The notes beneath the pieces are model-generated. The model ran no database searches. It was not told where the DNA came from and saw only the letters and a program-made list of their open reading frames with translations. Made by a program: the position numbers and the translations under genes. A DNA stretch of 62,949 bases from Actinomycetota bacterium. GTDB taxonomy: Bacteria; Actinomycetota; Actinomycetes; Nanopelagicales; Nanopelagicaceae. Position 1 is the first letter of the stretch; every line of letters begins with the position of its first letter. Positions 1 to 9,560 of the stretch are shown one piece after another. The DNA is taken from positions 1 to 62,949 of the forward strand of contig JACSDF010000006.1 of assembly GCA_015660815.1 (NCBI GenBank). Reading direction: 5' to 3'.

Positions 1-1212
1 ACGAGCCGGCAGACCTTGGAAAGCAACTTTTTCTTGTGCCATTGTTATCCAGCGATGCAGACCTTCATTCTCCGGAAATAAATCAAGAACTGCCTTGTCG
101 GTACGGTAAATATCTTTGGGGTCTCCAGATAATGCGACCCAGCGAAATGGACCTTTGCCTTCGCAAAAAAGCGGGCGAATATAGGCCGGAACGAAGCCCG
201 GAAAGGCAAAGGCACGTGCGTATCCACCTTGGCGTGCCTCATCGCGGATTGAATTACCGTAATCAAAAACTTCAGCGCCTTTATCCATGAAGCCAACCAT
301 GGCCTCAACATGCTTAGCCATAGAGTTTTGAGAGCGCTTAGTGAAATCGGCCGGATCATCTTTAGCCAGTTGGGCGGCGCTATGGACATCGACACCGATT
401 GGAATGTATGAAAATGGATCGTGGGCCGATGTCTGGTCGGTGACGATATCTATGGGAACATCCATTGAAAAAAGAAGCGGAAAGAGCTCTGCGGCATTAC
501 CAACTAACCCAACGGAAAGGGGAAGGCCAAGAGTTTTTGCTTTTAAAACGCGATCGATTGCATCATCGACTCCATCGGCAATCTCATCCAAGTATCTCGT
601 TTCAATTCGTTTTTCAAGACGAGATTTATCGACATCAATTATTAAACAGACTCCACCATTCATGGTCACTGCAAGAGGTTGGGCGCCCCCCATCCCACCG
701 CACCCGCCCGTTAAAGTCAGAGTTCCCTGCAGAGTTCCGTTAAAACGCTTTTGTGCAACGGCGGCAAATGTTTCATACGTGCCTTGCAAAATTCCTTGAG
801 TGCCGATGTAAATCCACGATCCCGCAGTCATCTGGCCGTACATCGTCAGACCTAAATGTTCTAAGCGCCGAAACTCTGGCCAATTAGCCCAATCGCCGAC
901 GAGATTTGAATTTGCAATTAAGACTCGCGGTGCCCACTCATGTGTTTGAAATACTCCGACAGGTTTACCAGATTGAACCAGCAACGTCTCATCATCTTTC
1001 AAATTAGTCAGAGATTTTACGATTGCATCAAATGCTGGCCAGTTGCGTGCAGCTTTTCCGGTGCCACCATAGACAACTAAATTTTCTGGGTGCTCGGCAA
1101 CTGCCGGATCTAAGTTGTTGTGCAGCATACGAAGTGCAGCCTCTTGTGCCCACCCTTTGGCCGTTAAGTTTGAGCCGGTCGCGGCGTGCAGGATTCGAGC
1201 AGGACTCGTCAT
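1..1212 (-). CDS. hutU: Urocanate hydratase (urocanase), C-terminus outside window
   Basis: Converts urocanate to 4-imidazolone-5-propanoate with tightly bound NAD+, the second step of histidine degradation in the cytoplasm. The reading frame is open from an ATG at 1212 to the left edge (404 codons), so about three quarters of the usual 550-residue enzyme is present. The translation carries stretches I recognise as urocanase: [13 protein letters not shown] near residue 46, [33 protein letters not shown] and [13 protein letters not shown], and near the edge [21 protein letters not shown]. No other hut gene is visible; hutH, hutI or a regulator could lie to the left. It has its own promoter-like hexamer and is separated from the MOSC gene by 40 nt. 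Confidence 0.95.
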   Translation of the reverse strand, partial: MTSPARILHAATGSNLTAKGWAQEAALRMLHNNLDPAVAEHPENLVVYGGTGKAARNWPAFDAIVKSLTNLKDDETLLVQSGKPVGVFQTHEWAPRVLIANSNLVGDWANWPEFRRLEHLGLTMYGQMTAGSWIYIGTQGILQGTYETFAAVAQKRFNGTLQGTLTLTGGCGGMGGAQPLAVTMNGGVCLIIDVDKSRLEKRIETRYLDEIADGVDDAIDRVLKAKTLGLPLSVGLVGNAAELFPLLFSMDVPIDIVTDQTSAHDPFSYIPIGVDVHSAAQLAKDDPADFTKRSQNSMAKHVEAMVGFMDKGAEVFDYGNSIRDEARQGGYARAFAFPGFVPAYIRPLFCEGKGPFRWVALSGDPKDIYRTDKAVLDLFPENEGLHRWITMAQEKVAFQGLPAR

Positions 1213-1219
1213 ACAGGCA

Positions 1220-1225
1220 AGGTTA
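1220..1225 (-). promoter_or_regulatory. -10-like hexamer of hutU, leaderless arrangement
   Basis: TAACCT on the minus strand ends 7 nt before the hutU ATG and no Shine-Dalgarno is present between them, so transcription would begin at or next to the start codon. The same hexamer and spacing occur before argS. Confidence 0.45.
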
Positions 1226-1252
1226 TCGCTACGAGCATTCCCATGGAAAGCC

Positions 1253-1879
1253 TTACAAATTAAGGTTTTTGGCCCACTCTTGGTACTTCATTGAAAGCTC
1301 TTTTACCTGCGCAATTTCTCGCACTTTTGATCTTTCGCCGTTTTTTGCTGCATAAATATCGGCAATCGTAATTCCATGATCTGGAACTTTAATTACTTTA
1401 ATTGAATCTCCAGCCGTGATTTCACCTTCATGAATTATCCTCAAATATGTGCCAGGCCTGCCAGCAGCCATAAACTCTTTAATCAAATTCGGGCGTTGCC
1501 AAAAACCGGCAAAGACGCGACATGGGATTCGTGGTTGTGAAACTTCCAGAATTACCGAACCAATCTTCCACTGCTCACCGACAACGGCGGCATTCACATC
1601 AATTCCTAGCGTTGTTAAGTTTTCACCAAAGCGTCCATTATCGATACTGGTACCAATCTCATTTTCCCACCAGTCAGCATCTTCGCGAGCATATGCATAC
1701 ACTGCCTGGTCATATCCGCCATGGGCTTGTCTGTCGACAATAACATCATTGGCTACATGTTCTTGCGCAAATACAACGGGACCACTAACTGAGCGTTTAT
1801 CTATTCCGGTTTTGCCTTCGCTACCGGTCCAATCACCCTCATGAACCATTGCGGCGATGTTAATTGATAAGACTTTCAT
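1253..1879 (-). CDS. MOSC-domain protein (YiiM-like)
   Basis: A 208-residue MOSC (molybdenum cofactor sulfurase C-terminal) protein. The MOSC signature is visible: [24 protein letters not shown] around residue 54-77, [13 protein letters not shown], and the conserved cysteine in [12 protein letters not shown] near residue 119, with [13 protein letters not shown] after it. YiiM-type members handle molybdenum cofactor dependent N-hydroxylate reduction or sulfur carriage; the exact substrate here cannot be read from sequence. It starts 3 nt after the dppF-like stop codon, so it is probably the last gene of the peptide importer operon, although a functional link to peptide uptake is not obvious. 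Confidence 0.85.
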   Translation of the reverse strand: MKVLSINIAAMVHEGDWTGSEGKTGIDKRSVSGPVVFAQEHVANDVIVDRQAHGGYDQAVYAYAREDADWWENEIGTSIDNGRFGENLTTLGIDVNAAVVGEQWKIGSVILEVSQPRIPCRVFAGFWQRPNLIKEFMAAGRPGTYLRIIHEGEITAGDSIKVIKVPDHGITIADIYAAKNGERSKVREIAQVKELSMKYQEWAKNLNL

Positions 1880-1882
1880 GAA

Positions 1883-2851
1883 TTAAATTTCTGGAAAGTG
1901 ACAGGCAACTTGCGAACTACCGACCTGTAAAAGTTCGGGTACTTCGGTGCGACATCTGTCCTGAGCTTTCCAGCAGCGAGTGTTAAACACACAGCCGGTA
2001 GGAGGATTTACGGGGCTAGGTAAATCGCCAGAGAGAATAATTCGCTCACGGGTTTTTTCAGTGCGTGGATCTGGTTGCGGTACGGCAGATAATAAAGCTT
2101 TGGTATATGGGTGGTGTGGCGTGGCATACAGGGCATTAGTTTCGCCAATTTCCATAATCTTGCCCAAGTACATAACAGCGACTCGATCTGAAATATGTTG
2201 GACCACGGATAAGTTGTGTGCAATAAAAACCATACTGATTCCATCTTGCTCTTGCAGATCTTCAAGCAAGTTAATTACCTGCGCTTGAATTGAAACATCA
2301 AGGGCGCTAACTGGCTCATCAGCGATAATAAAACGGGGTTTTAGGGCGATTGCACGGGCAATACCAATGCGTTGGCGTTGCCCGCCTGAGAATTCATGAG
2401 GATATCGATTAAAGTGCTCCGGGTTTAAGCCAACGCGCTCCATAAGCGATTGGACGGCAACCTTCAGACCGCCTTCAGGTTCAATTCCTTGAATTTCAAA
2501 GGGTGCCGAAATAATCTTGCCAATAGTTTGTCGGGGGTTAAGTGCAGTGTAAGGATCCTGAAAAATAATCTGCATTTGAGATCGAAGTGGCCGCATTTTG
2601 CTAGGTTTAAGATCGGTAATGTCTTGACCTTCAAAGATTAAACGACCAGAAGTAGGTTCATTTAATTTCAATATTGTTCGTCCAGCAGTTGTCTTTCCGC
2701 AGCCAGACTCACCAACTAATCCAAGGGTTTCACCGGCACGTAAATCAAAGGAGATTCCATCAACTGCCTTTACCACTTGGTGCTTGCGCTTACCACTTAC
2801 TGGAAAATGCTTAGTCAGGTTTTCAACCTTCAAAATCACTTCGTTACTCAT
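1883..2851 (-). CDS. Peptide ABC transporter ATPase, DppF/OppF type
   Basis: Cytoplasmic ATPase of a peptide/nickel-class (family 5) importer, 322 residues. Visible motifs: Walker [13 protein letters not shown] near residue 48, Q-loop [17 protein letters not shown], signature [13 protein letters not shown], Walker [13 protein letters not shown], and a switch histidine in [10 protein letters not shown]. The C-terminal OppF-type extension with [15 protein letters not shown] (four-cysteine pattern that holds an Fe-S cluster in some members) is present. Its ATG overlaps the dppD-like stop codon by one base (TAATG), with AGAGG as ribosome-binding site, so the two ATPases are translationally coupled and act as a heterodimer. 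Confidence 0.93.
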   Translation of the reverse strand: MSNEVILKVENLTKHFPVSGKRKHQVVKAVDGISFDLRAGETLGLVGESGCGKTTAGRTILKLNEPTSGRLIFEGQDITDLKPSKMRPLRSQMQIIFQDPYTALNPRQTIGKIISAPFEIQGIEPEGGLKVAVQSLMERVGLNPEHFNRYPHEFSGGQRQRIGIARAIALKPRFIIADEPVSALDVSIQAQVINLLEDLQEQDGISMVFIAHNLSVVQHISDRVAVMYLGKIMEIGETNALYATPHHPYTKALLSAVPQPDPRTEKTRERIILSGDLPSPVNPPTGCVFNTRCWKAQDRCRTEVPELLQVGSSQVACHFPEI

Positions 2852-3885
2852 TAGCGGACCTCTTTAAGTTCTTCTTCAAAGAGGCGATCTCTAGTTGCTT
2901 CGGCAACATGGCAACGTGAAAGATGTGTTGGGCTAATACCCAATAAATCCGGACGTTCGGTAGCGCAGATATCACTGGCTGCATAGGTCGAGAATTCACA
3001 GCGAGGTTCAAATGCACAGCCAATAGGTAAGTTGATTAATGAAGGTGGCTGCCCCGGAATTGCCTTTAAGCGCTCAGAGCCATGCGTTGAAATACGTGGA
3101 ACTGATTTGAGAAGACCTAATGTGTAAGGCGCAGCTGGTTTATAGAAGACATCATCGGCCGATCCTTGCTCAACTATTCGCCCGGCATACATGACAGATA
3201 CTTTGTCGGCTACCTGTGCAACAACACCTAGATCATGGGTAATCAACAAAATACCCATATTGAACTCTTTTTGAAGTGAGGCTAATAAAATCAAAATCTG
3301 CGCTTGAACCGTCACATCTAAGGCAGTAGTTGGCTCATCGGCTATTAGTACACGTGGCGAGTTCATGAGAGCCATTGCAATCATGACACGTTGACGCATT
3401 CCACCTGAAAATTGATGTGGGTATTCATGAGCACGTTGATCAGGTTCAGCGATGCCAACTAGATCTAACATCTCAATAGCGCGCTTAAGCGCTTCTTTTT
3501 TCTTGCCAGGATTATGGACTAAGTAACCTTCAGCTAATTGATTACCGATTCGGTAATAAGGGTGCAGGGAAGACATAGGATCTTGAAAAATCATCGCTAC
3601 TGCGCGTCCTCGTGCCAATCGAATCTCTTCATCAGTTGCTGTAACTATGTCTAAACTGCTATCTCCAACTTTTAAATGTATTGAGCCAGAGAGTTGAGCC
3701 GACCCTTTTTTATGTAGACCCATCACCGATAGACCGGTAACGGTTTTACCTGAGCCCGATTCGCCGACAATAGCTACGGTTTCGCCTTCATTTAAAGTTA
3801 ATGAGACTCCGTCAACTGCCCGAACTAGACCATCATCGGTCGGGAAGGCAACATGAAGATTTTCAATTCTTAGAAGTTCAGCCAT
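2851..3885 (-). CDS. Peptide ABC transporter ATPase, DppD/OppD type
   Basis: Partner ATPase of the peptide importer, 344 residues. Walker [12 protein letters not shown] near residue 41, Q-loop [17 protein letters not shown], signature [14 protein letters not shown], Walker [13 protein letters not shown] and switch histidine [15 protein letters not shown] are all intact. The C-terminal family extension has [11 protein letters not shown] and later cysteines. The start codon overlaps the stop of the dppB-like permease by one base (TAATG), the same junction as used for dppF, which indicates strict co-translation of the membrane and ATPase parts. Confidence 0.93.
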   Translation of the reverse strand: MAELLRIENLHVAFPTDDGLVRAVDGVSLTLNEGETVAIVGESGSGKTVTGLSVMGLHKKGSAQLSGSIHLKVGDSSLDIVTATDEEIRLARGRAVAMIFQDPMSSLHPYYRIGNQLAEGYLVHNPGKKKEALKRAIEMLDLVGIAEPDQRAHEYPHQFSGGMRQRVMIAMALMNSPRVLIADEPTTALDVTVQAQILILLASLQKEFNMGILLITHDLGVVAQVADKVSVMYAGRIVEQGSADDVFYKPAAPYTLGLLKSVPRISTHGSERLKAIPGQPPSLINLPIGCAFEPRCEFSTYAASDICATERPDLLGISPTHLSRCHVAEATRDRLFEEELKEVR

Positions 3886-4877
3886 TAGATCCTCACACGT
3901 GGATCAAGAACTGCATACAGCATGTCGACGATCAAGTTCATAACAATAACTACCGATGCCGCCAAAATCGTTGTTGCAAGTACAACCGGTAAATCAAACT
4001 CAAAGACCGATCGCAGCGTTAATCGGCCTAAACCTGGAAGGTTAAAGATAGTTTCAGTAATAATCGCGCCACCAATAAGTCCTGCAAAGTCCAATCCTGC
4101 CAGTGTAATGATAGGTGCGAAGACTGCCCGCATTGTGTGCTTAAATAAAACCGTGCGCTCTTTAACACCTTTGGCTCGAGCAGTACGAATGTAATCTTCG
4201 CCCAATGTTTCCAGAACCGCCGCGCGCGTAAATCGGGTATAGAGCGCAGCATAAGCAATCGCCAACGTAATCCACGGCAAAATAAAGTATTGGAAAAATT
4301 TAAAGGGATTTTCAAACAAAGACGTATAACCAACTAATGAGAGTGGAACTAGCTTCCATTTAATTGTGACCCAGATCAATAACGCTAATCCAGTAACAAA
4401 AGTTGGAAGTGATGTCCCCAATAAGACGAAGATAGAGCTCACTCTGTCAGGCCACTTATTCTTAAATCTAGCGGCGATAATGCCAAGGCTTACGCCAACA
4501 GTTAGCCAAAGAATTAGCGCCCCAAGTGCCAAGCTAATCGTGACTGGCAATGACTCGCGCAGTAGGTCTGTAACACATGCATTCTCATTGAACGAGTATC
4601 CGAATGATGGTGCTGGACAGTTAAAGGCGGCGCTACCTGATCCGTATGAGCGTCCAAAGAAAATTCCACTTAAGAAGAGTAGGTACTGCATATAGAGGGG
4701 TTTATCAAAGCCAAGTTTGATTCGATTGCCTTCAATTATCTGTTCAGTACAACGCTGTCCGCAGGATAAGGCCGCTGGATCAAAGGGAACAAGCGAGAAA
4801 ATTATAAAGACAACTGCCGAAACAACTAAAAGCGTAATGATTGCGAAGAGAATTCGTCGAAGCAGAAAATTCCGCAT
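3885..4877 (-). CDS. Peptide ABC transporter permease, DppB type
   Basis: Integral membrane permease with an N-terminal segment MRNFLLRRILFAIITLLVVSAVVFIIFSL typical of DppB/OppB and the EAA-type cytoplasmic loop in DYIRTARAKGVKERTVLFKHTMRAV. I place the start at ATG 4877, since AGAGGAG lies 5 nt upstream; a GTG two codons earlier sits almost on the ribosome-binding site. Residues about 65-85 form a periplasmic insertion with cysteines (FNCPAPSFGYSFNENACV) between the first two helices. The gene follows the binding-protein gene after 125 nt that contain a strong hairpin, so permease expression is probably lower than that of the binding protein. Confidence 0.93.
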   Translation of the reverse strand: MRNFLLRRILFAIITLLVVSAVVFIIFSLVPFDPAALSCGQRCTEQIIEGNRIKLGFDKPLYMQYLLFLSGIFFGRSYGSGSAAFNCPAPSFGYSFNENACVTDLLRESLPVTISLALGALILWLTVGVSLGIIAARFKNKWPDRVSSIFVLLGTSLPTFVTGLALLIWVTIKWKLVPLSLVGYTSLFENPFKFFQYFILPWITLAIAYAALYTRFTRAAVLETLGEDYIRTARAKGVKERTVLFKHTMRAVFAPIITLAGLDFAGLIGGAIITETIFNLPGLGRLTLRSVFEFDLPVVLATTILAASVVIVMNLIVDMLYAVLDPRVRI

Positions 4878-4914
4878 CGTCACTCCTCTCGCATCTCATT
4901 GAAGCTATACAGTC

Positions 4915-4965
4915 AAGTAAATACTCCTGGCGCTAATCGAAATCAGCGCCAGGAGTACTTTACTT
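4915..4965 (-). terminator. Strong hairpin between binding protein and permease genes
   Basis: TACTCCTGGCGCT (4922-4934) and AGCGCCAGGAGTA (4945-4957) form a perfect 13-bp stem with a 10-nt loop; flanking AAGTAAA and CTTTACTT extend it with a single bulge. No run of U follows, so it may act as a partial terminator or as a 3' stabiliser of the upstream binding-protein message rather than as a full stop. Confidence 0.7.
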
Positions 4966-5002
4966 CGTACTTCTTAACTTATTGTGCAGTATTGACGTGT
5001 GA

Positions 5003-6757
5003 TTAGTCGTTAACCCACATCTTGCCAAATGCTGGGTTGCCCTGAGGTACCCAGAAGAACACACCGCCTACTTGTGATCCCCAAACAAACTGAGCTTTAC
5101 CAAAGATTGTTGGCAATACCCAGAAGTTCTTCATAGCCTGCGCATCTAACGCCTTCCACATTGCAGCCTGCTTTTTACGATCAGTGGTCAACATCGCAGT
5201 GTTGACACCCTTTTCAAATGCGGCATAAGCAGGATCGCTGGTGTTCTGTGAGATGTTAAATCCACCGAATGATGCGAATAGCTCTGGAATAACTGTTGAT
5301 GCATTTGCCCAGTCTGCTCCCCAACCTGATGCTGTTATGTCACTCTGCTTGTCAGGGTTCATAACCGTTGGGTAGTAGCCGGATGCGATTGGATTAAATG
5401 TGACCTTGATTCCGGCACGTGCATATGCTGCAGTGTCGATTGGAATTGTGTCATTAAGTGTGACCGATGAACGAACGTCAAACTTAATTCCAGTCTCAGT
5501 TGCCTTCTTGTAATCTGCAGGACACTTGGTCTTAGCAGTTTCCATGAGAGCAAGAGCCTTAGGAATGTTTCCGGTTGGAATAAAGTCTGGGCTTCCTGGT
5601 CCTACGACCTTGGTAGGTGCATAGTCAGTTGCTAGCAATGGGCTAATTACACCTGTTGCAAATGAGCCCGCATATGTTTCTCCACCAGCATAGTCAAGCA
5701 AAGCCTTAGCGTTGCGTGAGTAGTACATAGCTTGACGGATTTCGATACATGGCATTGCCTTAACGTTAAATGCAAAGTAACGAGCATATGGATCTGGGTT
5801 ATTCATACGACGATTCTTAAATGCAGCATCAGAGAAGAACTTGTCATTGTTTGTTGACAGAGGCTCTGCAAAGTTAACGGCCGTTGGAATTGTATCTTCC
5901 AAAATAATCTGGTCGATAACTTCTTCGTCGTAGCCAAACATGATGATAACTTCATCAGGGTATGGAGTACGAACTGGGTCTGAAGCCTTCGACCACTTTG
6001 AGTTACGAACAAGCCTTAGCTGAGTCTTGCTATTTTCTGCGATCTTATAAGGACCCGTTGATTGTGGACGTAGGTCGTACTTATCACCTTTGTCTAACTT
6101 AGCTTGGACAGGAGATATAACTCCATACGTTCCAAGATAGTTAAAGTCGGCAACTGATTTATTGAGATTGAATGTAATTGTGCGGTCATCTTTTGAGCAC
6201 GATACTGCCTTCTTGAAGGCTGCTAATCCTGCTGGGTCCTTTACGTATGGACCTTTGAAAACCGAGTTTCCATCGGCATCCTTTGGAATATTTAACCAGG
6301 CTTGTAAGTAGCCAGGACCGTCGGTGATGACGTCAGTTGCGAAGACGCGTGAGACTCCATATTGAACATCCGTACACGTGATTTTTTTGCCATCTTCAAA
6401 AGTTGTACCTGGGCGAAGTGTGAACTTCCAGGTCTTAGCTGCATTGCTTGGAATACCAGTGTTAGTTGCAAGGTCGGCAACAAGAGTTGCACCAGCTGCA
6501 CCTGGAACTGGATTGTAAGCAACGAGTGTACGAGTCATGAATGAGTTCATAAAAGCCAAATCGCGCCCTGTGTAAATACGAGATGGGTCGTAGTGATCTA
6601 ATCGCGGAGTGTGCTCAAGAAAAGTGAGAATTCCACCAGTCTTAGGTTTAACAGCCGCGGAGGCAGATGGTGCACCAGCGACCAGTACGGCGCTGACGGC
6701 AAGTGCGCTTGAAGCAGTTATTACTGCAGCACGACGAAGAGCAGAGAGTTTGCTCAT
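5003..6757 (-). CDS. ABC transporter substrate-binding protein, family 5 (peptide type)
   Basis: Extracytoplasmic binding protein of 584 residues, the usual size for the SBP_bac_5 family (DppA/OppA). I choose ATG 6757 because AAAGGA lies 9 nt upstream; an in-frame ATG six codons earlier contains that same site. The N-terminus MSKLSALRRAAVITASSALAVSAVLVAGAPSASA is a Sec signal peptide with an A-X-A cleavage site and no lipobox cysteine. Family features include GGILTFLEHTPRLDHYDPSR, the TWKFTLRPGTTFEDGKKITCTDVQYG block and a C-terminal half with multiple cysteines. Substrate unknown; peptide-like by association with DppBCDF. It sits between dppC and dppB, an uncommon order. Confidence 0.93.
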   Translation of the reverse strand: MSKLSALRRAAVITASSALAVSAVLVAGAPSASAAVKPKTGGILTFLEHTPRLDHYDPSRIYTGRDLAFMNSFMTRTLVAYNPVPGAAGATLVADLATNTGIPSNAAKTWKFTLRPGTTFEDGKKITCTDVQYGVSRVFATDVITDGPGYLQAWLNIPKDADGNSVFKGPYVKDPAGLAAFKKAVSCSKDDRTITFNLNKSVADFNYLGTYGVISPVQAKLDKGDKYDLRPQSTGPYKIAENSKTQLRLVRNSKWSKASDPVRTPYPDEVIIMFGYDEEVIDQIILEDTIPTAVNFAEPLSTNNDKFFSDAAFKNRRMNNPDPYARYFAFNVKAMPCIEIRQAMYYSRNAKALLDYAGGETYAGSFATGVISPLLATDYAPTKVVGPGSPDFIPTGNIPKALALMETAKTKCPADYKKATETGIKFDVRSSVTLNDTIPIDTAAYARAGIKVTFNPIASGYYPTVMNPDKQSDITASGWGADWANASTVIPELFASFGGFNISQNTSDPAYAAFEKGVNTAMLTTDRKKQAAMWKALDAQAMKNFWVLPTIFGKAQFVWGSQVGGVFFWVPQGNPAFGKMWVND

Positions 6758-6882
6758 TGGCGTATGTCCTTTCATTGGGGGCGCAACGAAGACGCCAGTA
6801 AAGGTGAGTCAAGCAGAAAATGTCCGATTTGGGAATACAGATAAGAGATTTCTATGTAACGAGTTGCCTAAATATCACGGAT

Positions 6883-7848
6883 TTAGCGATCGGCCTTCGG
6901 ATCTAATGCATCTCGGAGAGCGTCACCAACAAGGTTAAAAGCTAATACAACAATCACTAATGAGCCTGCAGCTATGAGGAAGAAGCTAGGCATAACGGTT
7001 ACGTAACGCGTTGCATTTGAGAGCAAGATTCCCCATGTCGATGCTGGGGGTTGAACTCCAAGGCCTAAAAAGGAGTAAACAGCTTCTGCCGCTAGGTAAC
7101 CGGGCAATGAGAGAGAAACGACGACGATAACCGGCGCCCAAAGATTTGGAATGAGCTCTTTCGTGATAATTCTCCATCGGCCAGCACCCATTGCTTGCGC
7201 AGCGGTTACGAACTCACGCTCACGAAGACTTAGAACCTGCGAACGGATTAGCCGTGAAAATCCTGGCCAACCAAAAAATGAGAGAAAGAAAACCAAGAAA
7301 ATAATGCGAGCGCTATTTCCTTGTGCAATGCCTGAATCTTCAATTCGAGCAACCACTGGCTGATTGAGCGCAACAATCATGAAAAACGCTGGAAATGCTA
7401 AAAGAAAATCGGTGGTCCGACCCAAATAGTTATCGATTCGCCCCCTGAAATATCCGCCGATGATTCCGACAAATAATCCGATAGTTAAAGCGGTCACAGT
7501 TGTTAAAATCGCAATTAAAAAGGAAATTCGTGAACCGTAGAGGAGTTGCGCAAGAAAATCGCGACCTGTACCAGGGATTAAACCGAGTGGATGATCCCAA
7601 GTGAAGCCAACTTCAGGTATTCCACTGACATCTAAGACATCTAAATTCAAAGTATCTGGATCTACTCCGATAATTTTTGCAACAAGCGGGGCAAAGAGTG
7701 AGAGCAAAAGAATTGTAATACTCACAATTGCAGCGCCAACTCCGACTTTATTGCGCTTAAAACGCATCCAGGCAATTTGTCGAGGACTACGGCCCTGAAT
7801 TCCGCCAACATTAAGCGGGATTTGGGCAATCTCTGATTTCGGACTCAC
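6883..7848 (-). CDS. Peptide ABC transporter permease, DppC type
   Basis: 321-residue membrane permease. A cytoplasmic N-terminal tail (SPRQIAWMRFKRNKVGVG) precedes the first helix, followed by GTGRDFLAQLLYGSRISFLIA, the DppC hallmark, and the EAA loop REREFVTAAQAMGAGRWRIITKELIPN. It ends LVGDALRDALDPKADR, also characteristic. The start is a GTG at 7848 placed 7 nt after a TAGAGT hexamer, so this is probably the first gene of the importer operon and is read from a leaderless message. The binding-protein gene follows after about 125 nt that may hold a second promoter. Confidence 0.92.
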   Translation of the reverse strand: MSPKSEIAQIPLNVGGIQGRSPRQIAWMRFKRNKVGVGAAIVSITILLLSLFAPLVAKIIGVDPDTLNLDVLDVSGIPEVGFTWDHPLGLIPGTGRDFLAQLLYGSRISFLIAILTTVTALTIGLFVGIIGGYFRGRIDNYLGRTTDFLLAFPAFFMIVALNQPVVARIEDSGIAQGNSARIIFLVFFLSFFGWPGFSRLIRSQVLSLREREFVTAAQAMGAGRWRIITKELIPNLWAPVIVVVSLSLPGYLAAEAVYSFLGLGVQPPASTWGILLSNATRYVTVMPSFFLIAAGSLVIVVLAFNLVGDALRDALDPKADR

Positions 7849-7855
7849 GGCACCT

Positions 7856-7861
7856 ACTCTA
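7856..7861 (-). promoter_or_regulatory. -10-like hexamer of the dppC-first operon
   Basis: TAGAGT on the minus strand ends 7 nt before the GTG of the permease gene. A plus-strand TATACT at 7860-7865 partly overlaps it and could serve the divergent lipoprotein gene, giving a compact two-way promoter. Confidence 0.45.
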
Positions 7862-7926
7862 TACTTGGCATGTTGATTATGGCACCACTTCTGGTGTGGA
7901 TAAATATCAAGAGGGGTTTGACTTCT

Positions 7927-8469
7927 ATGAAAAATTCTCTGACTGCACCTAAAGTTGTTGCAACTACTTTTGCCCTGCTCTTGCTACTGACTGCATGTGG
8001 TGGTAAATCCACTGAATCGTCAACAACGGCTGAAGAGGAACAAGCTTTGACTGAAACCGTTGAAACCACCCCTCAAGCCACTGGTGGATTTGACGCCCCT
8101 GTGATTACTCCTGACAAAGTCAGCTACACGCTCTCATCCCCATCAAACTTTGAAACTGGACAATTCGCCGCTGGACAACTTCCAGGGCAACTCAATGAGA
8201 AATTTACAGTTTCAATTATTAATGATTCGGCTGCAGCTTTAGATCTAGCAACCTTAATTGTTCAAGGAAGTACTGCCGCTGGCGTCTGTGTCGATATTTT
8301 TGATGGCGACAACGCGATGGAAGGTGCACCAACTGATCCACTTGCGGTTGGAGCGACCAAAACTTTTGACTGGGGATTATCCTGTCCAGGTGCTGTCGGT
8401 GATGAGTTTACTGTCGTACTTTCAAATGCCGGCGTGAACATCGTAGAAGTAAAAGGCAAGCTAGCTTAA
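7927..8469 (+). CDS. Secreted lipoprotein of unknown function
   Basis: 180 residues from ATG 7927, with GAGGGG about 9 nt upstream. The N-terminus ends in a lipobox, ALLLLLTACGG, so the protein should be lipidated at the cysteine near residue 23 and held on the outer face of the membrane. A Ser/Thr/Glu-rich linker (about residues 26-50) leads to one globular domain of about 120 residues with a beta-sandwich look (KFTVSIINDSAAALDLATLIVQ, DEFTVVLSNAGVNIVEVKG). It resembles DUF4352-like extracellular domains, but I do not assign the family. In-frame ATGs at 7870 and 7879 would add a tail that spoils the signal sequence. It converges with the RNase H gene, 4 nt apart. Confidence 0.8.
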   Translation: MKNSLTAPKVVATTFALLLLLTACGGKSTESSTTAEEEQALTETVETTPQATGGFDAPVITPDKVSYTLSSPSNFETGQFAAGQLPGQLNEKFTVSIINDSAAALDLATLIVQGSTAAGVCVDIFDGDNAMEGAPTDPLAVGATKTFDWGLSCPGAVGDEFTVVLSNAGVNIVEVKGKLA

Positions 8470-8473
8470 TTTT

Positions 8474-9556
8474 TTAGCGCAGATGTGCCTGTTCATTAAG
8501 GCTTCGCAATGCGCGAAGGCCATCACTGGGCCAAATTGAAATCGTCGTGATTGAACATGGCGAAACATCGATGTGAAAAATCGAATCGGGTGGAGCACCG
8601 ATAGCTAACTTCGCCGCGGTTTTAATAGTTCCATTGTGGGTAACCACGGCAACTCGCTGGCCAGGATATGTGGCAACAATCGCATCTAATGCCGCATCAA
8701 TCCGTAAAGAAACTGCATCATATGACTCACCCTCTGGCACTGAAAATCCCGTTGAACTAACCCACGCTTGATAATCGGCTGGATACTTTTCTTTTACCTC
8801 GTCAATTGACATTCCATCCCAGATTCCAAAAGAGCATTCAATCCAGGATTCATCGAAATAAATCGGCAAACCAGTGGTCCTTGAAATTGCCTCGGCGGTC
8901 TGCTTCGTACGGTTAAGTGGTGAGGCAATTATGGTTTCTGGTTTTAGATTGGCAATCGCTGCTGCTACAAGTTCGGCTTGAGCTAATCCCTCTTCAGTGA
9001 GCTCTGGATTAAGCGGGCCATCACCTGAAAACTTCTTCATCGGCGTTAAAGGTGTCTCGCCATGGCGAACGAGAAAAATAGTCGTCGCTTTTTCTGCAGA
9101 TAACAAGCGTTCAGTTAGATAGTTTTTTCGAACTGAAATTATCTCTCCCCCGCCATCTTGTAAATCGAGGGCCTTATTCGCTAAGCGATCGGCATGAGAG
9201 TTTTCATCTCGAGGAATCCAGCTATAGGTTACAAGGGCAGGAGTATGTGCACTACGAGCATCTTGGGCAAGAGATCGCATATCGGCATGTTTTATCTGCC
9301 AACGGCCAGACATCTGTTCGACAACTAACTTACTATCCATCTTTACATCAACTGTTGCGTTCGGGTCTATCGCGTTAATCGCAGTTAAACCTGCGATAAG
9401 TCCGCTGTATTCGGCGACATTATTTGTTGCAACTCCAATGAAGTCATACAGCTCCGCAATTATTGAGCCACTTTCAGTTATAACAGCGCCATAGCCCGCA
9501 GGACCCGGATTGCCTCGCGAACCACCATCGGCAGTTAAAAGAAAGTGGCGCGCCAT
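8474..9556 (-). CDS. Bifunctional RNase HI / histidine phosphatase
   Basis: Two-domain protein of 360 residues, the same fusion as mycobacterial Rv2228c. Residues 1-130 are a type I RNase H: the catalytic acidic residues are visible in LTADGGSRGNPGPAGYG (Asp), NNVAEYSGLIAGL (Glu), KMDSKLVVEQMSGRWQIKH (Asp) and DENSHADRLANKAL (Asp). Residues from about 155 form a histidine phosphatase with FLVRHGETPLTPMKKFSGDG, ASPLNRTKQTAE, and VVTHNGTIK near the end. Such proteins remove RNA from RNA-DNA hybrids; the phosphatase half is related to CobC/alpha-ribazole phosphatase, which may matter because a cobalamin adenosyltransferase is also encoded in the window. It follows the zinc-ribbon gene after 4 nt, as in Mycobacterium. 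Confidence 0.93.
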   Translation of the reverse strand: MARHFLLTADGGSRGNPGPAGYGAVITESGSIIAELYDFIGVATNNVAEYSGLIAGLTAINAIDPNATVDVKMDSKLVVEQMSGRWQIKHADMRSLAQDARSAHTPALVTYSWIPRDENSHADRLANKALDLQDGGGEIISVRKNYLTERLLSAEKATTIFLVRHGETPLTPMKKFSGDGPLNPELTEEGLAQAELVAAAIANLKPETIIASPLNRTKQTAEAISRTTGLPIYFDESWIECSFGIWDGMSIDEVKEKYPADYQAWVSSTGFSVPEGESYDAVSLRIDAALDAIVATYPGQRVAVVTHNGTIKTAAKLAIGAPPDSIFHIDVSPCSITTISIWPSDGLRALRSLNEQAHLR

Positions 9557-9560
9557 TTAA

